This document shows, piece after piece, positions 7,127-15,001 of a stretch of DNA of 64,000 nt. The stretch comes from Pseudomonadota bacterium (GTDB lineage: Bacteria; Pseudomonadota; Gammaproteobacteria; Burkholderiales; Burkholderiaceae_C). Both the position numbers and the translations under genes were made by a program. The stretch's first letter is position 1. The number at the start of each line of letters is the position of its first letter. The notes under the pieces were generated by a model. That model saw only the letters and a list, made by a program, of their open reading frames with translations, made no database searches and had not been told where the DNA came from. The stretch lies in contig JAJZEC010000001.1 of assembly GCA_021805825.1 (NCBI GenBank), positions 1 to 64,000 of the forward strand, read 5' to 3'.

Positions 7127-9136
7127 TTACGGCCCCTCTCGCACGGCGTGCAGAGGGGCTTTTCCTTGTGGAAGGTCGAACAGTTCCTCCGGCCAACTGG
7201 CTGCCTCGTCGGCCAACGACCGCGTCGTCTGGCCGTCCTTTGGCTTCGCGGGTGCTCGCCGCCTGTCTGGCAAGGGTGGCTCGTAGTAAATAATGTCGTC
7301 TGGCGTAATTCGCCCTTTCGCCAACCCCATTCGCATCGCCGGCGTCTTTCCGTCTTCGCCAACTTCACAGTAATTGAAGTAGACGCGAAAAATCTCGACA
7401 AGCTTTACGAGAACCGCGGGATTATAGGCGCTCTTCCCAAACCAAAGACGGCGCTCAGCGCTAGCACTGATGATTCCGCGCTCGGCAATGGTCAGCGCCC
7501 GGCGAACTTGCATGAAAAACCTGTCGACTGCGGTTAAGGACGCCCGCAGGTAAAGCTTCGCATGACGCTCTAGCTGCTCAGCTCGCTCACGCTCATCAGT
7601 CTTTATCTCGTCAATATCGGTAAGCCAGCAAATCATTTTATCCGGCTCTCGCATATCTGCGACGGGATGCGAAAACCAGCGGTCTTGCCACTGACCTAGG
7701 GGAGTAAGTCGATTGAGCTCCTCTCGGGCAAGTATTTGCATGGCCACCTTCTCCGTCACCTTATTTTCCTGGGCGACCTGCATCAATCGACGCTTGGACT
7801 TACTGACCAGGCTTCTCTTCTTGTCGACGGTCAAGTTCTTGGCAATCGTCACATAGAAGGCATCGGCGGTTCTGTTCCGGACCCGGTTTGGGACGCTCGT
7901 CATAATCGCCGCGCGCAGGCCAGACTCTTGGTCGATAAAAAACCGGATTTTCTGGGCCCTGTGCAGTAGCCGACTCACCAGCTGAATATGGGCGGTCATC
8001 ACACTCTGCTCATGCAGCAGCATGCCTTGAGCGGGGTGCTGTGACCTGGCGGACTCCAGGTCCCCATCCTCGATGTCTGCCCTCTCAAGGGCGTCCTCGT
8101 ACACGGCCTCTACCGCAGCCAGCGCGTCGCCTCGAGCTTCCGCCACCTTGGCCCTTCGGCGGGCCCGCCTGTCCTCTCGGGCAGCCGAGTCCTCCCAGTC
8201 TTGTGGTAGCCAGACTCTCGCATATCTGCGAAAGGGTTTTGAGAGGTGGTGGTCGCCAAACTTTGGAAGTTCTTCTAAGACCGCCTCTCGATTCATCGCT
8301 GGGTCAAAATTCACGTTCACCGCATAAACGTACCCAGTATCCTGGTCCGCACTCGCCAGGGAAAGCATGAGGGTATTTTTTCGATTCTCCTTGTCCGACC
8401 AATTGACGAGCAATTTTTGGCGGTCGACAGAAATGCACCTATAGCCAAGGTTCTCCAGCTCCGTCAATTTGCGTTCGCGCTCCCCAGCGAAAGCCTGGCA
8501 CTGGTCGTAGAAAAAATCGATGCGGTCGTAGAGGATGGTCGGCGATATACCGAGAACCTTGATAATTCTGCGCAGAGGCATGGAATTCATCAGGTGCTCG
8601 AATATGTCGAGGTTGCGATGAGTTTTTCGCTGCCTCTTGGTGGCTCGCCCGCCAAACGTAAAGATTTTTCGACATGCGCCGCACTTGAATCTCGGCGTTC
8701 CGTGGGCATTCACCCCGTATCGGGTATGGAGGCCTGCGCTTTCTTCATCGTCTTTGCCGAATAGCTTGCAGGCTTCGTTTTGACATACTGGTACGCGAGG
8801 GTCGAGGTATTTGCCGATGCGGAGCAGTTCTTCTGCGATAGCAAGATTGCTCTGCATGGGGAAAATCTCGTCGCAGAGCTTGCATCGAAGCGCAGGGAGG
8901 TTTTTACCGGTGGCGCAGACGATGTAATCGCCAGGCGTTGGCGAGGCGCCCTTGGCCCGACGTCGGCCGCGGCCAGTCTCGTTTCGAGGCGGCACGCCGA
9001 AATTGCCGCATCGGGGGTTGCGACAGAAGTTGACTTGGATGCTGCCTGCGGTCGGCGGGTACCGCCACGGCCACTTAGCGGCTCGCGGTTGCTCTTGGCG
9101 CTCCTGGCGCTCCAGAAGCGATTTCACCTTGGACAA
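7127..9136 (-). CDS. Putative transposase with two tandem zinc ribbons
   Basis: 669 residues from a TTG start. Two similar zinc ribbons open the protein: C38-x4-C43 with C85-x2-C88, and C118-x4-C123 with C152-x2-C155; each shows C-x-N-x2-C-x2-F-G then C-x2-C-x2-I-F. A helix-turn-helix-like stretch follows (about 176-205). Candidate catalytic acids are D238 (CISVDRQ) and D402 (FFIDQESGL); the third may be E552 or E561. The C-terminal segment YFNYCEVGEDGKTPAMRMGL resembles the tail of integrase-like transposases. A charged, Arg/Ala-rich insertion lies around 310-365. It is the only gene in an element with terminal repeats and a target duplication, which supports the role; the family assignment remains open. 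Confidence 0.8.
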   Translation of the reverse strand: MSKVKSLLERQERQEQPRAAKWPWRYPPTAGSIQVNFCRNPRCGNFGVPPRNETGRGRRRAKGASPTPGDYIVCATGKNLPALRCKLCDEIFPMQSNLAIAEELLRIGKYLDPRVPVCQNEACKLFGKDDEESAGLHTRYGVNAHGTPRFKCGACRKIFTFGGRATKRQRKTHRNLDIFEHLMNSMPLRRIIKVLGISPTILYDRIDFFYDQCQAFAGERERKLTELENLGYRCISVDRQKLLVNWSDKENRKNTLMLSLASADQDTGYVYAVNVNFDPAMNREAVLEELPKFGDHHLSKPFRRYARVWLPQDWEDSAAREDRRARRRAKVAEARGDALAAVEAVYEDALERADIEDGDLESARSQHPAQGMLLHEQSVMTAHIQLVSRLLHRAQKIRFFIDQESGLRAAIMTSVPNRVRNRTADAFYVTIAKNLTVDKKRSLVSKSKRRLMQVAQENKVTEKVAMQILAREELNRLTPLGQWQDRWFSHPVADMREPDKMICWLTDIDEIKTDERERAEQLERHAKLYLRASLTAVDRFFMQVRRALTIAERGIISASAERRLWFGKSAYNPAVLVKLVEIFRVYFNYCEVGEDGKTPAMRMGLAKGRITPDDIIYYEPPLPDRRRAPAKPKDGQTTRSLADEAASWPEELFDLPQGKAPLHAVREGP
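7132..7163 (+). terminator. Inward-facing terminator-like hairpin, left end of the element
   Basis: GCCCCTCT (7132-7139), one bulged C, GCAC, loop GGC, GTGC, then AGAGGGGC (7152-7159) followed by TTTT. Read rightwards it is a strong stem with a T run and would stop transcripts entering from the left flank, antisense to the transposase. It lies inside the last codons of the transposase gene. Confidence 0.6.
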
Positions 9137-9141
9137 AGAAA

Positions 9142-9164
9142 CGCCCCAGTTGTTGGCTGGGGCG
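9142..9164 (-). promoter_or_regulatory. Hairpin over the transposase ribosome binding site
   Basis: On the minus strand CGCCCCAG, a 7-base loop, CTGGGGCG, then TTTCTTTG. The 3' arm contains the only purine-rich stretch (GGGG) ahead of the TTG start at 9136, and the T-rich tail makes it terminator-like. Transcripts entering from the right flank would either stop or carry a masked ribosome site. Confidence 0.55.
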
Positions 9165-9187
9165 TAGTCTAGGCGGGCCCGGGGGGC

Positions 9188-9215
9188 CTTAGCAACTCTT
9201 TAAGAGAACGGCTAG
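9188..9215 (-). repeat. Right terminal inverted repeat (28 bp)
   Basis: Reverse complement starts CTAGCCGTTCTCTT and ends TTGCTAAG, matching the left repeat with one difference. It starts about 50 bases upstream of the transposase start, so it probably overlaps the promoter. Confidence 0.93.
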
Positions 9216-9224
9216 AACATTGCC
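9216..9224. repeat. Target site duplication, right copy
   Basis: AACATTGCC, identical to 7073-7081. Confidence 0.9.
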
Positions 9225-9412
9225 ATCCCTTTCGCCGGGACGGCATGCGCCAGGCCCGCTGCGCAGGGCGGTGTTCGCTGGCGCACATACACGCGCGGGG
9301 AGCAGGCCATATCTTGGGCCCGTACCTTTCGCGAGTGCCGGGCGGAACCCACCCGGCACTCGGTCTGCCCGGGGTCTCCCGAGCGCTGCCTGACAAGCCG
9401 GAAACACCCATC

Positions 9413-9568
9413 ATGCTCGGTACCGTTCTTCTGATCCTGCTCGTGCTCATGCTGCTCGGAGCCATCCCGGTGTGGCCCCATAGCCGCGGCTGGGGGTACG
9501 TACCCAGCGGCGGAATCGGTCTCGTCGCCGTCGTGATTGTGGTGTTGATCCTGCTGGGTCGGCTTTGA
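9413..9568 (+). CDS. DUF3309 small membrane protein
   Basis: 51 residues: a hydrophobic helix (MLGTVLLILLVLMLLGAIP), a short loop with WPHSRGWGYVPSGG, and a second helix (IGLVAVVIVVLILLGRL). This is the complete, typical form of DUF3309, a family of tiny two-helix inner-membrane proteins of unknown function common near stress genes. It is too short for most gene callers. It is followed 83 bases later by the kinase-like gene on the same strand. Confidence 0.85.
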   Translation: MLGTVLLILLVLMLLGAIPVWPHSRGWGYVPSGGIGLVAVVIVVLILLGRL

Positions 9569-9651
9569 CTCCACGGTGAGCCACGACACATCTGCGCATC
9601 TGCCGGCGTGCCGGTCTTGATGAAACATGCCTGGGCCACAGTGGAGCGGCC

Positions 9652-11259
9652 ATGACCGATGCGACCGATCGCGCCAACTCGCAGGCCGAGCTTGCGCAAC
9701 TGCAGGAAGACATCGAAGCGGCACGCAGGGTACTGAGCCGGCTTCTGCAACAGACGGTCACGGCCAGGATGACCGACCCACGGGTCGACGATTCGCGGGT
9801 GGTCCGCGTCGACGAGGTGCCGCTGCGCACGGCCAAGCTCGGCCAGGGCGGGCCCGCCGGGAAGGCGTCGGGCCAGGCGGAACGCCCGGCGCAGCCAGCG
9901 GTGCGCACGGGTTTGATGCCGCGCCAGAGCTGGCTCGAGCAGATCGCTCCCTGCCTCGCGTTGGCCCGGCGCCACAAGAGGGTGTTCGCGCTGCTCGATG
10001 TGGAACTGGAGCATTTCGCACAAATGCAGTCCGGCATGAGGCCCGAGGCCGCCGAGCTGCTGTTGCGCGAGCTTGCCGATCGTATCCGGGTGCAGGTCCG
10101 GGACTGCGACCTGACGCTCAGCCAGGGCAATGGGCAGTTCCTGGTCGCGCTGATGGAAATCACCAAGCCCGATGACGCTGCCGTGACCGCACGCCGCATC
10201 CAGACAGCCCTGGGTCGTCGAATTCAGGCTGGACAGCGCGAGCTGCGGTTCAGCGCGAGTATCGGCATCGGTGTGTTCCCGGAAAACGGCCAGCGCATGG
10301 AAGACCTGCTCGACGCCGCGGCGCGCTCGAAGCTCAAGGCGCGAGCGCCCGAAGGAAGGGCCCCGCGAGCGGAGCATGATTCCGGCGACGGTGCCGGAGC
10401 AGACTTGCCGTCGGAGCGCCAAACCGTCGGGCAAGGTTGGCGTTCCGATCCGAACACGCGAATGTCCGCCGAGCCGTCGGCCGAGGACGCCTGGCTTCGG
10501 GATGCGAATGAGCGCCTGGTCATGGCCGTCCTGGATGCACGGGAGCTCAGCGACGCCTTGTTGCAGGCGCAGCAGCGGCATGTGGACCTGCTGGCCGTCA
10601 TCGCGGAGGAACTCCGCGATCCACAGGCGCCCGTGCGCGTGGTGGCGTCGTTGCTGGGAAGCACGCAGGTCGACCAGGCTCTGCTGTCCCACGTGCAGTC
10701 CATGCTCGACGAGCAGATGCTGCGCATGCAGCGCATGCTCGAACGCCTGGAGGGGGTGGTGGGCGCTCGCCTGAATCCGTTGACCCTGGCGCGCGAGAGC
10801 ATCGATCTGCGCGACGCGGTTCATAAGGCGGTGCGATCGGCGCAGCCGGCAGTGCGCGCGCGCGGCCAGAACCTGGCCCTTCAGCTCGGCGAACAGCCGC
10901 TGGACGTGATGGGCGACCCGGAACGTCTGATCCAGGTCCTGGCGAACCTGCTCGACAACGCCTCGAAGTATTCGGGGGAGGGCGCGACCATCACCGTTGG
11001 GGGCTCCACGGTGCACGACAGCGTCGTGGTGGAGGTGCGCGACAACGGCATCGGCATGTCTGCGGGCGCGATCTCGAGGATTTTCGCGCCCTTCTGGCAC
11101 GACGCCGAGGCCCTGGCCGTGGACGGCGCCGGAATCGGCCTCGGACTCACGGTCGTGCGCAGGCTGGTCGAGGCCCACGGAGGAACCGTGCAGGCCTTCA
11201 GTGCCGGGCGGGGCCTGGGAAGCCGCTTCGTGGTGACCCTGCCCGGGGCGCCGGCCTGA
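9652..11259 (+). CDS. Degenerate GGDEF plus histidine-kinase-like protein lacking the phosphoacceptor His
   Basis: 535 residues, no membrane segment. Residues about 95-225 have a diguanylate-cyclase fold (SIGIGVFPENGQRMEDLL is intact), but the GGDEF signature is replaced by QGNGQF and the metal-binding region reads LLDVELEHF, so it should not make c-di-GMP. A linker leads to a kinase-like module (about 285-535). The H-box aligns exactly as LLAVIAEELRDPQAP, with Glu319 where the histidine should be. The ATP-binding domain keeps its N box (LLDNASKYS), G1 (DNGIGM) and G2 (GAGIGLGL). It therefore looks like an ATP-binding pseudokinase or signalling scaffold. The ATG at 9652 is the first good start. 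It converges on the kaiC-like gene. Confidence 0.82.
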   Translation: MTDATDRANSQAELAQLQEDIEAARRVLSRLLQQTVTARMTDPRVDDSRVVRVDEVPLRTAKLGQGGPAGKASGQAERPAQPAVRTGLMPRQSWLEQIAPCLALARRHKRVFALLDVELEHFAQMQSGMRPEAAELLLRELADRIRVQVRDCDLTLSQGNGQFLVALMEITKPDDAAVTARRIQTALGRRIQAGQRELRFSASIGIGVFPENGQRMEDLLDAAARSKLKARAPEGRAPRAEHDSGDGAGADLPSERQTVGQGWRSDPNTRMSAEPSAEDAWLRDANERLVMAVLDARELSDALLQAQQRHVDLLAVIAEELRDPQAPVRVVASLLGSTQVDQALLSHVQSMLDEQMLRMQRMLERLEGVVGARLNPLTLARESIDLRDAVHKAVRSAQPAVRARGQNLALQLGEQPLDVMGDPERLIQVLANLLDNASKYSGEGATITVGGSTVHDSVVVEVRDNGIGMSAGAISRIFAPFWHDAEALAVDGAGIGLGLTVVRRLVEAHGGTVQAFSAGRGLGSRFVVTLPGAPA

Positions 11260-11280
11260 CCGAGGCGCAGCGCCCGGGCA

Positions 11281-12738
11281 TCAGTCGGCGCTGCCGTGCC
11301 GGCGGCTGGGACTTCCGCTGAGCAGACCCTCCCTGTCGTGCATGATCTCGCCCACGCGCATGCCGTCGTCGTCGATGGTGAACGCGTGCAAGGCGTCCGA
11401 GTGGGCGCTGGCGCGCACCTTGACCACGGCCATCACGCGCTGCAGACGACTGTCCAGCTCGACATAGCGTTGCACGATGATGACATCGGTGAGAAAGGCG
11501 GCGCCGTAGGGGCTGAATCGCAGGTCGCTGTACCGATCCTCGAGTTCCGAGGTCATCAACACCGTGATTCCGGCGCTGGTCAAGGTGGTCACGAGGCGCA
11601 GCAGCGACTCGCGGAAATCTTCCTGGAAGGTCGGCGCCAGGGCCAGCTCCAGACCCGACAGCGAATCGATGACCACCCGGCTTGCATGGAGCCGATGCAC
11701 CTCGCGCATGAGCTGCACCAGGATCCTGTCGATCGACAGGTTCCCGGACGGGCTGTGAACGATCCCGACTTTGCCGCTGTCGATGAGATCTACGAGCCGG
11801 CTGTTGCGCGACTTGCGCGGATGCTGCTCGAACGCGGCGATCACGCCGGTCTCGCCGCAGCGCGCGCCCTCGGCGAGAAAGGAGGCGGCAAGGATGCTCT
11901 TGCCTGAGCCGGAGGGGCCGGCCACCAGCAGCGAGTATCCGCGCGGCAGCCCGCCGCCGAGCATGTCGTCGAGCCCGGCCACGCCCAGGCTCAGGCGCGG
12001 CGAGTCCGGCGATGTCTCTCGCGCTTGTGCTTCCGACAAGTCAGGGTAGGCAAAAACCTCGATCCCGCTCTTGCCGATGCTGTAGGAGTGCAGGCCCGGC
12101 CGGGTCGCCTGGCCGCGCATTTTCATCACCTCGAGCTTGCGCACCATCGAGTTGCGCTGCACGCTCTGGCGCAACCAGAGCAGCCCGTCTGCCACCGTGA
12201 ATACCGGATTGGCGTCGGCCACGTCCGCGTACTCACCGATCAGGAGGGTCGTGGCCTGCCAGTTGGTCAGCATGGCGCCCAGGCGCTGCACGAACTGTTG
12301 CAAGGACGCGTGCGGGGCCTCGGCTGTATCGGTGGCGAGGATGAGGGAGCGAAACGAGTCGACGAAGATGAAGGCCGGCTTGTGCGCCTCGACCTCGTCG
12401 GCAACGCGCTGCAACACCAGGTCGAGATCGCCCGATGTGGCTTCATCGGCGAGGTTGAAAAAGAAAATCGACCGATTGATCGCTGCGCTGTCGAAGAAGT
12501 CGTAGAGCTGCTGATAGCGCAGCATCTTGAGAGGGGGTTCGCCGAGCACCGTGAAATACAGCGCGGGCCGCTGCGGGCTGGCCCAAGCGAACATGAGCTG
12601 ATGGGACAACGTGGTCTTGCCACAGCCCGGAGGTCCGGCGATGATGTTGAAGGACAGCTCGGGGATGCCTCCGCCCAACACCTCGTCGAGTCCCGGGATG
12701 CGGGTGGGCAGCCGCTCGATGGCAACCTGGTCGGTCAT
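11281..12738 (-). CDS. KaiC-like double-domain RecA-family ATPase
   Basis: 485 residues made of two KaiC domains. Domain 1 has Walker A GPPGCGKT (35-42) and Walker B FIFVDS (123-128). Domain 2 has Walker A GPSGSGKS (274-281) and Walker B RVVIDSL. The acidic pair that follows the first strand in cyanobacterial KaiC is partly lost (LGEPP in domain 1, FEQHP in domain 2), and the Ser431-Thr432 autophosphorylation pair is not recognisable. The ending DALHAFTIDDDGMRVGE is typical of KaiC relatives. No kaiA or kaiB lies nearby, so this is a KaiC-family signalling ATPase, not evidence of a clock. Its ATG follows the stop of the upstream small gene after two bases, indicating coupling. Confidence 0.88.
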   Translation of the reverse strand: MTDQVAIERLPTRIPGLDEVLGGGIPELSFNIIAGPPGCGKTTLSHQLMFAWASPQRPALYFTVLGEPPLKMLRYQQLYDFFDSAAINRSIFFFNLADEATSGDLDLVLQRVADEVEAHKPAFIFVDSFRSLILATDTAEAPHASLQQFVQRLGAMLTNWQATTLLIGEYADVADANPVFTVADGLLWLRQSVQRNSMVRKLEVMKMRGQATRPGLHSYSIGKSGIEVFAYPDLSEAQARETSPDSPRLSLGVAGLDDMLGGGLPRGYSLLVAGPSGSGKSILAASFLAEGARCGETGVIAAFEQHPRKSRNSRLVDLIDSGKVGIVHSPSGNLSIDRILVQLMREVHRLHASRVVIDSLSGLELALAPTFQEDFRESLLRLVTTLTSAGITVLMTSELEDRYSDLRFSPYGAAFLTDVIIVQRYVELDSRLQRVMAVVKVRASAHSDALHAFTIDDDGMRVGEIMHDREGLLSGSPSRRHGSAD

Positions 12739-12740
12739 GG

Positions 12741-13160
12741 TCAAAGGTCCGGTGAACGCCCCTCGCCGGGCGGCAGCGGGTGCACATCGTGCAGCAGCCG
12801 CTCGCTCAGCGCGCTGCCGATCAGGCTGGACAGCAGGGCTTGAAATTGAACAAAAAGGGCAACCCCTCCGGCCGCCGCTTCGGCGGGGCTCTGGCGGGCG
12901 AAGACGGCGCCCAGGGATTGGAGATCGATCGGCCCCGGCGGGCCGGCGCTCAGGGCCTGACGCAGCCAGACATGGGAGGGCCCTGTCAGGTGCAGGCAAC
13001 GCTGCAGCAGGGCCGCCACGCCGGCCCTGCCAATGACCGGGCCGAGCGCGCCGTCGACGCGGGTCCACAGTTCGACCACGGCCTCGGCCACGCGCTGCGC
13101 GTCGTCTCCGCCGCCGCGCAGGAGCGACGCCTCCAAATGTTGCCGCTCATCGATGGTCAA
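12741..13160 (-). CDS. Small protein coupled to the KaiC-like ATPase
   Basis: 139 residues from a TTG at 13160 that has GGGGGGA a few bases upstream; longer versions lack a ribosome site. It is helical, with leucine/alanine-rich stretches (LEASLLRGGG, AVVELWTRVDGALGPVIGRAGVAALLQRC, FVQFQALLSSLIGSALSERLLHDV), and resembles a small helical regulatory or partner protein. I do not recognise a family. The stop codon is two bases from the kaiC-like start (TGA-CC-ATG), so the two proteins are probably made together and may interact. Confidence 0.7.
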   Translation of the reverse strand: MTIDERQHLEASLLRGGGDDAQRVAEAVVELWTRVDGALGPVIGRAGVAALLQRCLHLTGPSHVWLRQALSAGPPGPIDLQSLGAVFARQSPAEAAAGGVALFVQFQALLSSLIGSALSERLLHDVHPLPPGEGRSPDL

Positions 13161-13449
13161 GGCGATCCCCCCAGGGTCGATTGCCCGATGCCGGCCGCAG
13201 CGGCGATTGCCTGGGCGGCGCAAATGGCGCAGGACAAGCATGGGCCCCGACAGCCCTGGCAAATTCTCAATATAGCCTCTGCGCCGGATCCGCACCGTGT
13301 GCTGCCGCACACTGTCTTCGGAACAGTCCCCGAAAAGCCGGCGCCTGCCGGGCGCGACCGTGCGGCGGCGCACAGACATGCCAGGGCGGCCGCGCCAGAC
13401 TGCGACTTTCGGCACCCGCCCGATTCTTGCCCTGACGCAAGCCCATGCC

Positions 13450-13605
13450 ATGCACTTCCACGCTACTCTCGGTCCCGTCGTCTCGCTGATCGCAGGGGTG
13501 CTCATCCTGCTCGTTCCCAGACTGCTGAATTACATCGTGGCGGTCTACCTGATCCTGATGGGACTGCTCGGCATCCTGGCCATGAGCGGTTTTCCCCTGC
13601 GATGA
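13450..13605 (+). CDS. DUF3096 small membrane protein
   Basis: 51 residues: MHFHATLGPVVSLIAGVLI, a VPRLLNYIVAVYLILMGLLG core and a short tail. The PRLLNYIVA-YLI pattern is the hallmark of DUF3096, a two-helix membrane family of unknown role. It is too short for routine calling. About 290 bases of non-coding DNA separate it from the divergent kaiC-associated gene, and 217 from the diguanylate cyclase gene downstream. Confidence 0.85.
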   Translation: MHFHATLGPVVSLIAGVLILLVPRLLNYIVAVYLILMGLLGILAMSGFPLR

Positions 13606-13822
13606 TCGTGCGACCACCTCGGGCGATGCCGATGCTCGCAGCGGTGTATCGCCCGATGGGTCGCTGCTGGAGCCCGAGCGCTGCGCCGCGAAGGTTCATA
13701 ATGGTCCATGCCTGCCGTGGCGGGGGCGCTTGCGAGGGCGTTTCGATACCCCGGCGCAGCCTGGATAGCGCGGCTTCGGCCCGGGCGACGTTGCGCCCCC
13801 GCGCCTGGAGCGTCACGCGACC

Positions 13823-15001
13823 ATGGCGCTGTTCCGACTTCCGAGGGCCTTGAGAAACATGAACGTGGCCAAGCCCCCATCGGCGCAGAACCGGACGGAC
13901 GACGTGGTGGCTGCCAACGAGGCCCTGGTGCTGGCCGCGTTGCGAGCCATGGAGCAAGCCGACGAGGCGATCCTGGCCAGGTTTGAGGCCGAGCGACTGG
14001 GAGGGCTGGATGCGCTGACGCAGATCCCGGGACGCGCCCAGACGCTCGAAGCGCTGGTCCATGCCGTCGCGCAAGCCCGCAGAGGCTCCACGCGCCTGGC
14101 GCTGCTCTTTCTCGACCTGGATCACTTCAAGCGCATCAACGACGAGTGTGGTCACGGCGCCGGCGACGAGGTGCTCAGGACGTTGGCCGTGCGCATGAAA
14201 CAGGTGTTGCGCGAAGCCGACTTCGTCGGGCGTTACGGCGGTGACGAGTTCGTGGTCCTGCTCACCGATGTGGTGCATCCTGCCGACGTCATTGCGATCA
14301 CCGAAAAGCTCGTCGTCGCGCTGTATGAGCCCTTGCGCGTGGGAAGCCATGTACTGCGCGTGACCCCGAGCATCGGTATCGCCCTGTTTCCGGAGGATGC
14401 GAATGCTGGCGAATCGCTCCTCGCCCTGGCCGACGCTGCGATGTATTGCGCCAAGAAGGCTGGGCCCGGCCGCTACGCGTTCAGTCACGGCATCCCGAGC
14501 GAGGCCACCGACAGTCTTCGCGCTCCGCGGGTGTGTGCGCGCAGTCAGGCCGTGTCGGACGCGGAGGACGCCCTGCGGCGCAATGCCGAGCTCGGGTTGC
14601 TCGTGGCGCTGCTGCGCGAGCGCGGGGTGCTTCGAGGGGTTCCCCAACTCGGGAAAATCCTGCGTCAGTCGCTTTCCCGATGGCATGGCTTCAGGACCCG
14701 GGGCGCACGATCCGCCCGGGGATCGGCCTGCATCTGCCCGCGGCTTCTCATGGGCAAGGTCGCGGCAGGGATCCTCCTGTCCCGCGTGTTTTGCAGTGGC
14801 CGGGGCCAGCAGCCGTCGCAACTGCTTCGTCGCATCGGGAGGGCCCCTGCGCGCTTGTCACCCAGGCGCAGGGCCATCCTGTGCAGGGCGCTGCTCGGCG
14901 ACGCAATAGGCCTGGCGCATGAGGACCCATGCGGGATGCGGATTCCAGGGCGCGACATGGCGCCATTGTCTGGACGGCCCGACAGCGCAGGTACCGAATG
15001 A
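13823..15001 (+). CDS. Diguanylate cyclase (GGDEF) with an unusual C-terminal tail
   Basis: 392 residues. The GGDEF domain spans about 62-222, with LFLDLDHFKRIND for metal and GTP binding and an intact active site RYGGDEF (139-143). The inhibitory I-site RxxD (R130-D133) is placed exactly five residues before it, so the enzyme should make c-di-GMP under product feedback. No membrane or sensor domain precedes it; an N-terminal helix (ANEALVLAALRAMEQADEA) may pair with a partner. After residue 222 comes about 170 residues rich in Arg, Ser, Ala and Cys that match no domain I know; this could be a frameshifted or non-homologous tail. Its TGA overlaps the ATG of the Crp-like regulator (ATGA), which argues the frame is really read to the end. 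Confidence 0.83.
   Translation: MALFRLPRALRNMNVAKPPSAQNRTDDVVAANEALVLAALRAMEQADEAILARFEAERLGGLDALTQIPGRAQTLEALVHAVAQARRGSTRLALLFLDLDHFKRINDECGHGAGDEVLRTLAVRMKQVLREADFVGRYGGDEFVVLLTDVVHPADVIAITEKLVVALYEPLRVGSHVLRVTPSIGIALFPEDANAGESLLALADAAMYCAKKAGPGRYAFSHGIPSEATDSLRAPRVCARSQAVSDAEDALRRNAELGLLVALLRERGVLRGVPQLGKILRQSLSRWHGFRTRGARSARGSACICPRLLMGKVAAGILLSRVFCSGRGQQPSQLLRRIGRAPARLSPRRRAILCRALLGDAIGLAHEDPCGMRIPGRDMAPLSGRPDSAGTE

Larger units (their letters stand above)
7082..9215 (-). mobile_element. Complete 2134-bp insertion element
   Basis: The element is bounded by 28-bp inverted repeats that differ at one position and is flanked by a perfect 9-bp direct repeat. It carries a single large gene on the minus strand, visibly less GC-rich than the surroundings. 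Nine-base duplications are typical of IS1 and some other families, but the terminal sequence (outer end CTAGCCGTTCTC) and the 669-residue protein do not match an IS family I can name. Terminator-like hairpins sit inside both ends. The restored empty site lies in non-coding sequence between the small hypothetical gene and the DUF3309 gene, so no gene appears to be interrupted. Confidence 0.9.

Noticed and set aside
11281-12738. A circadian clock gene set
   Set aside because: No kaiA or kaiB nearby, and the key phosphorylation residues are absent; KaiC-like ATPases are widespread without clocks.
13823-15001. EAL phosphodiesterase domain in the tail of the diguanylate cyclase
   Set aside because: No EAL, DDFGTG or other motif is present in the tail.
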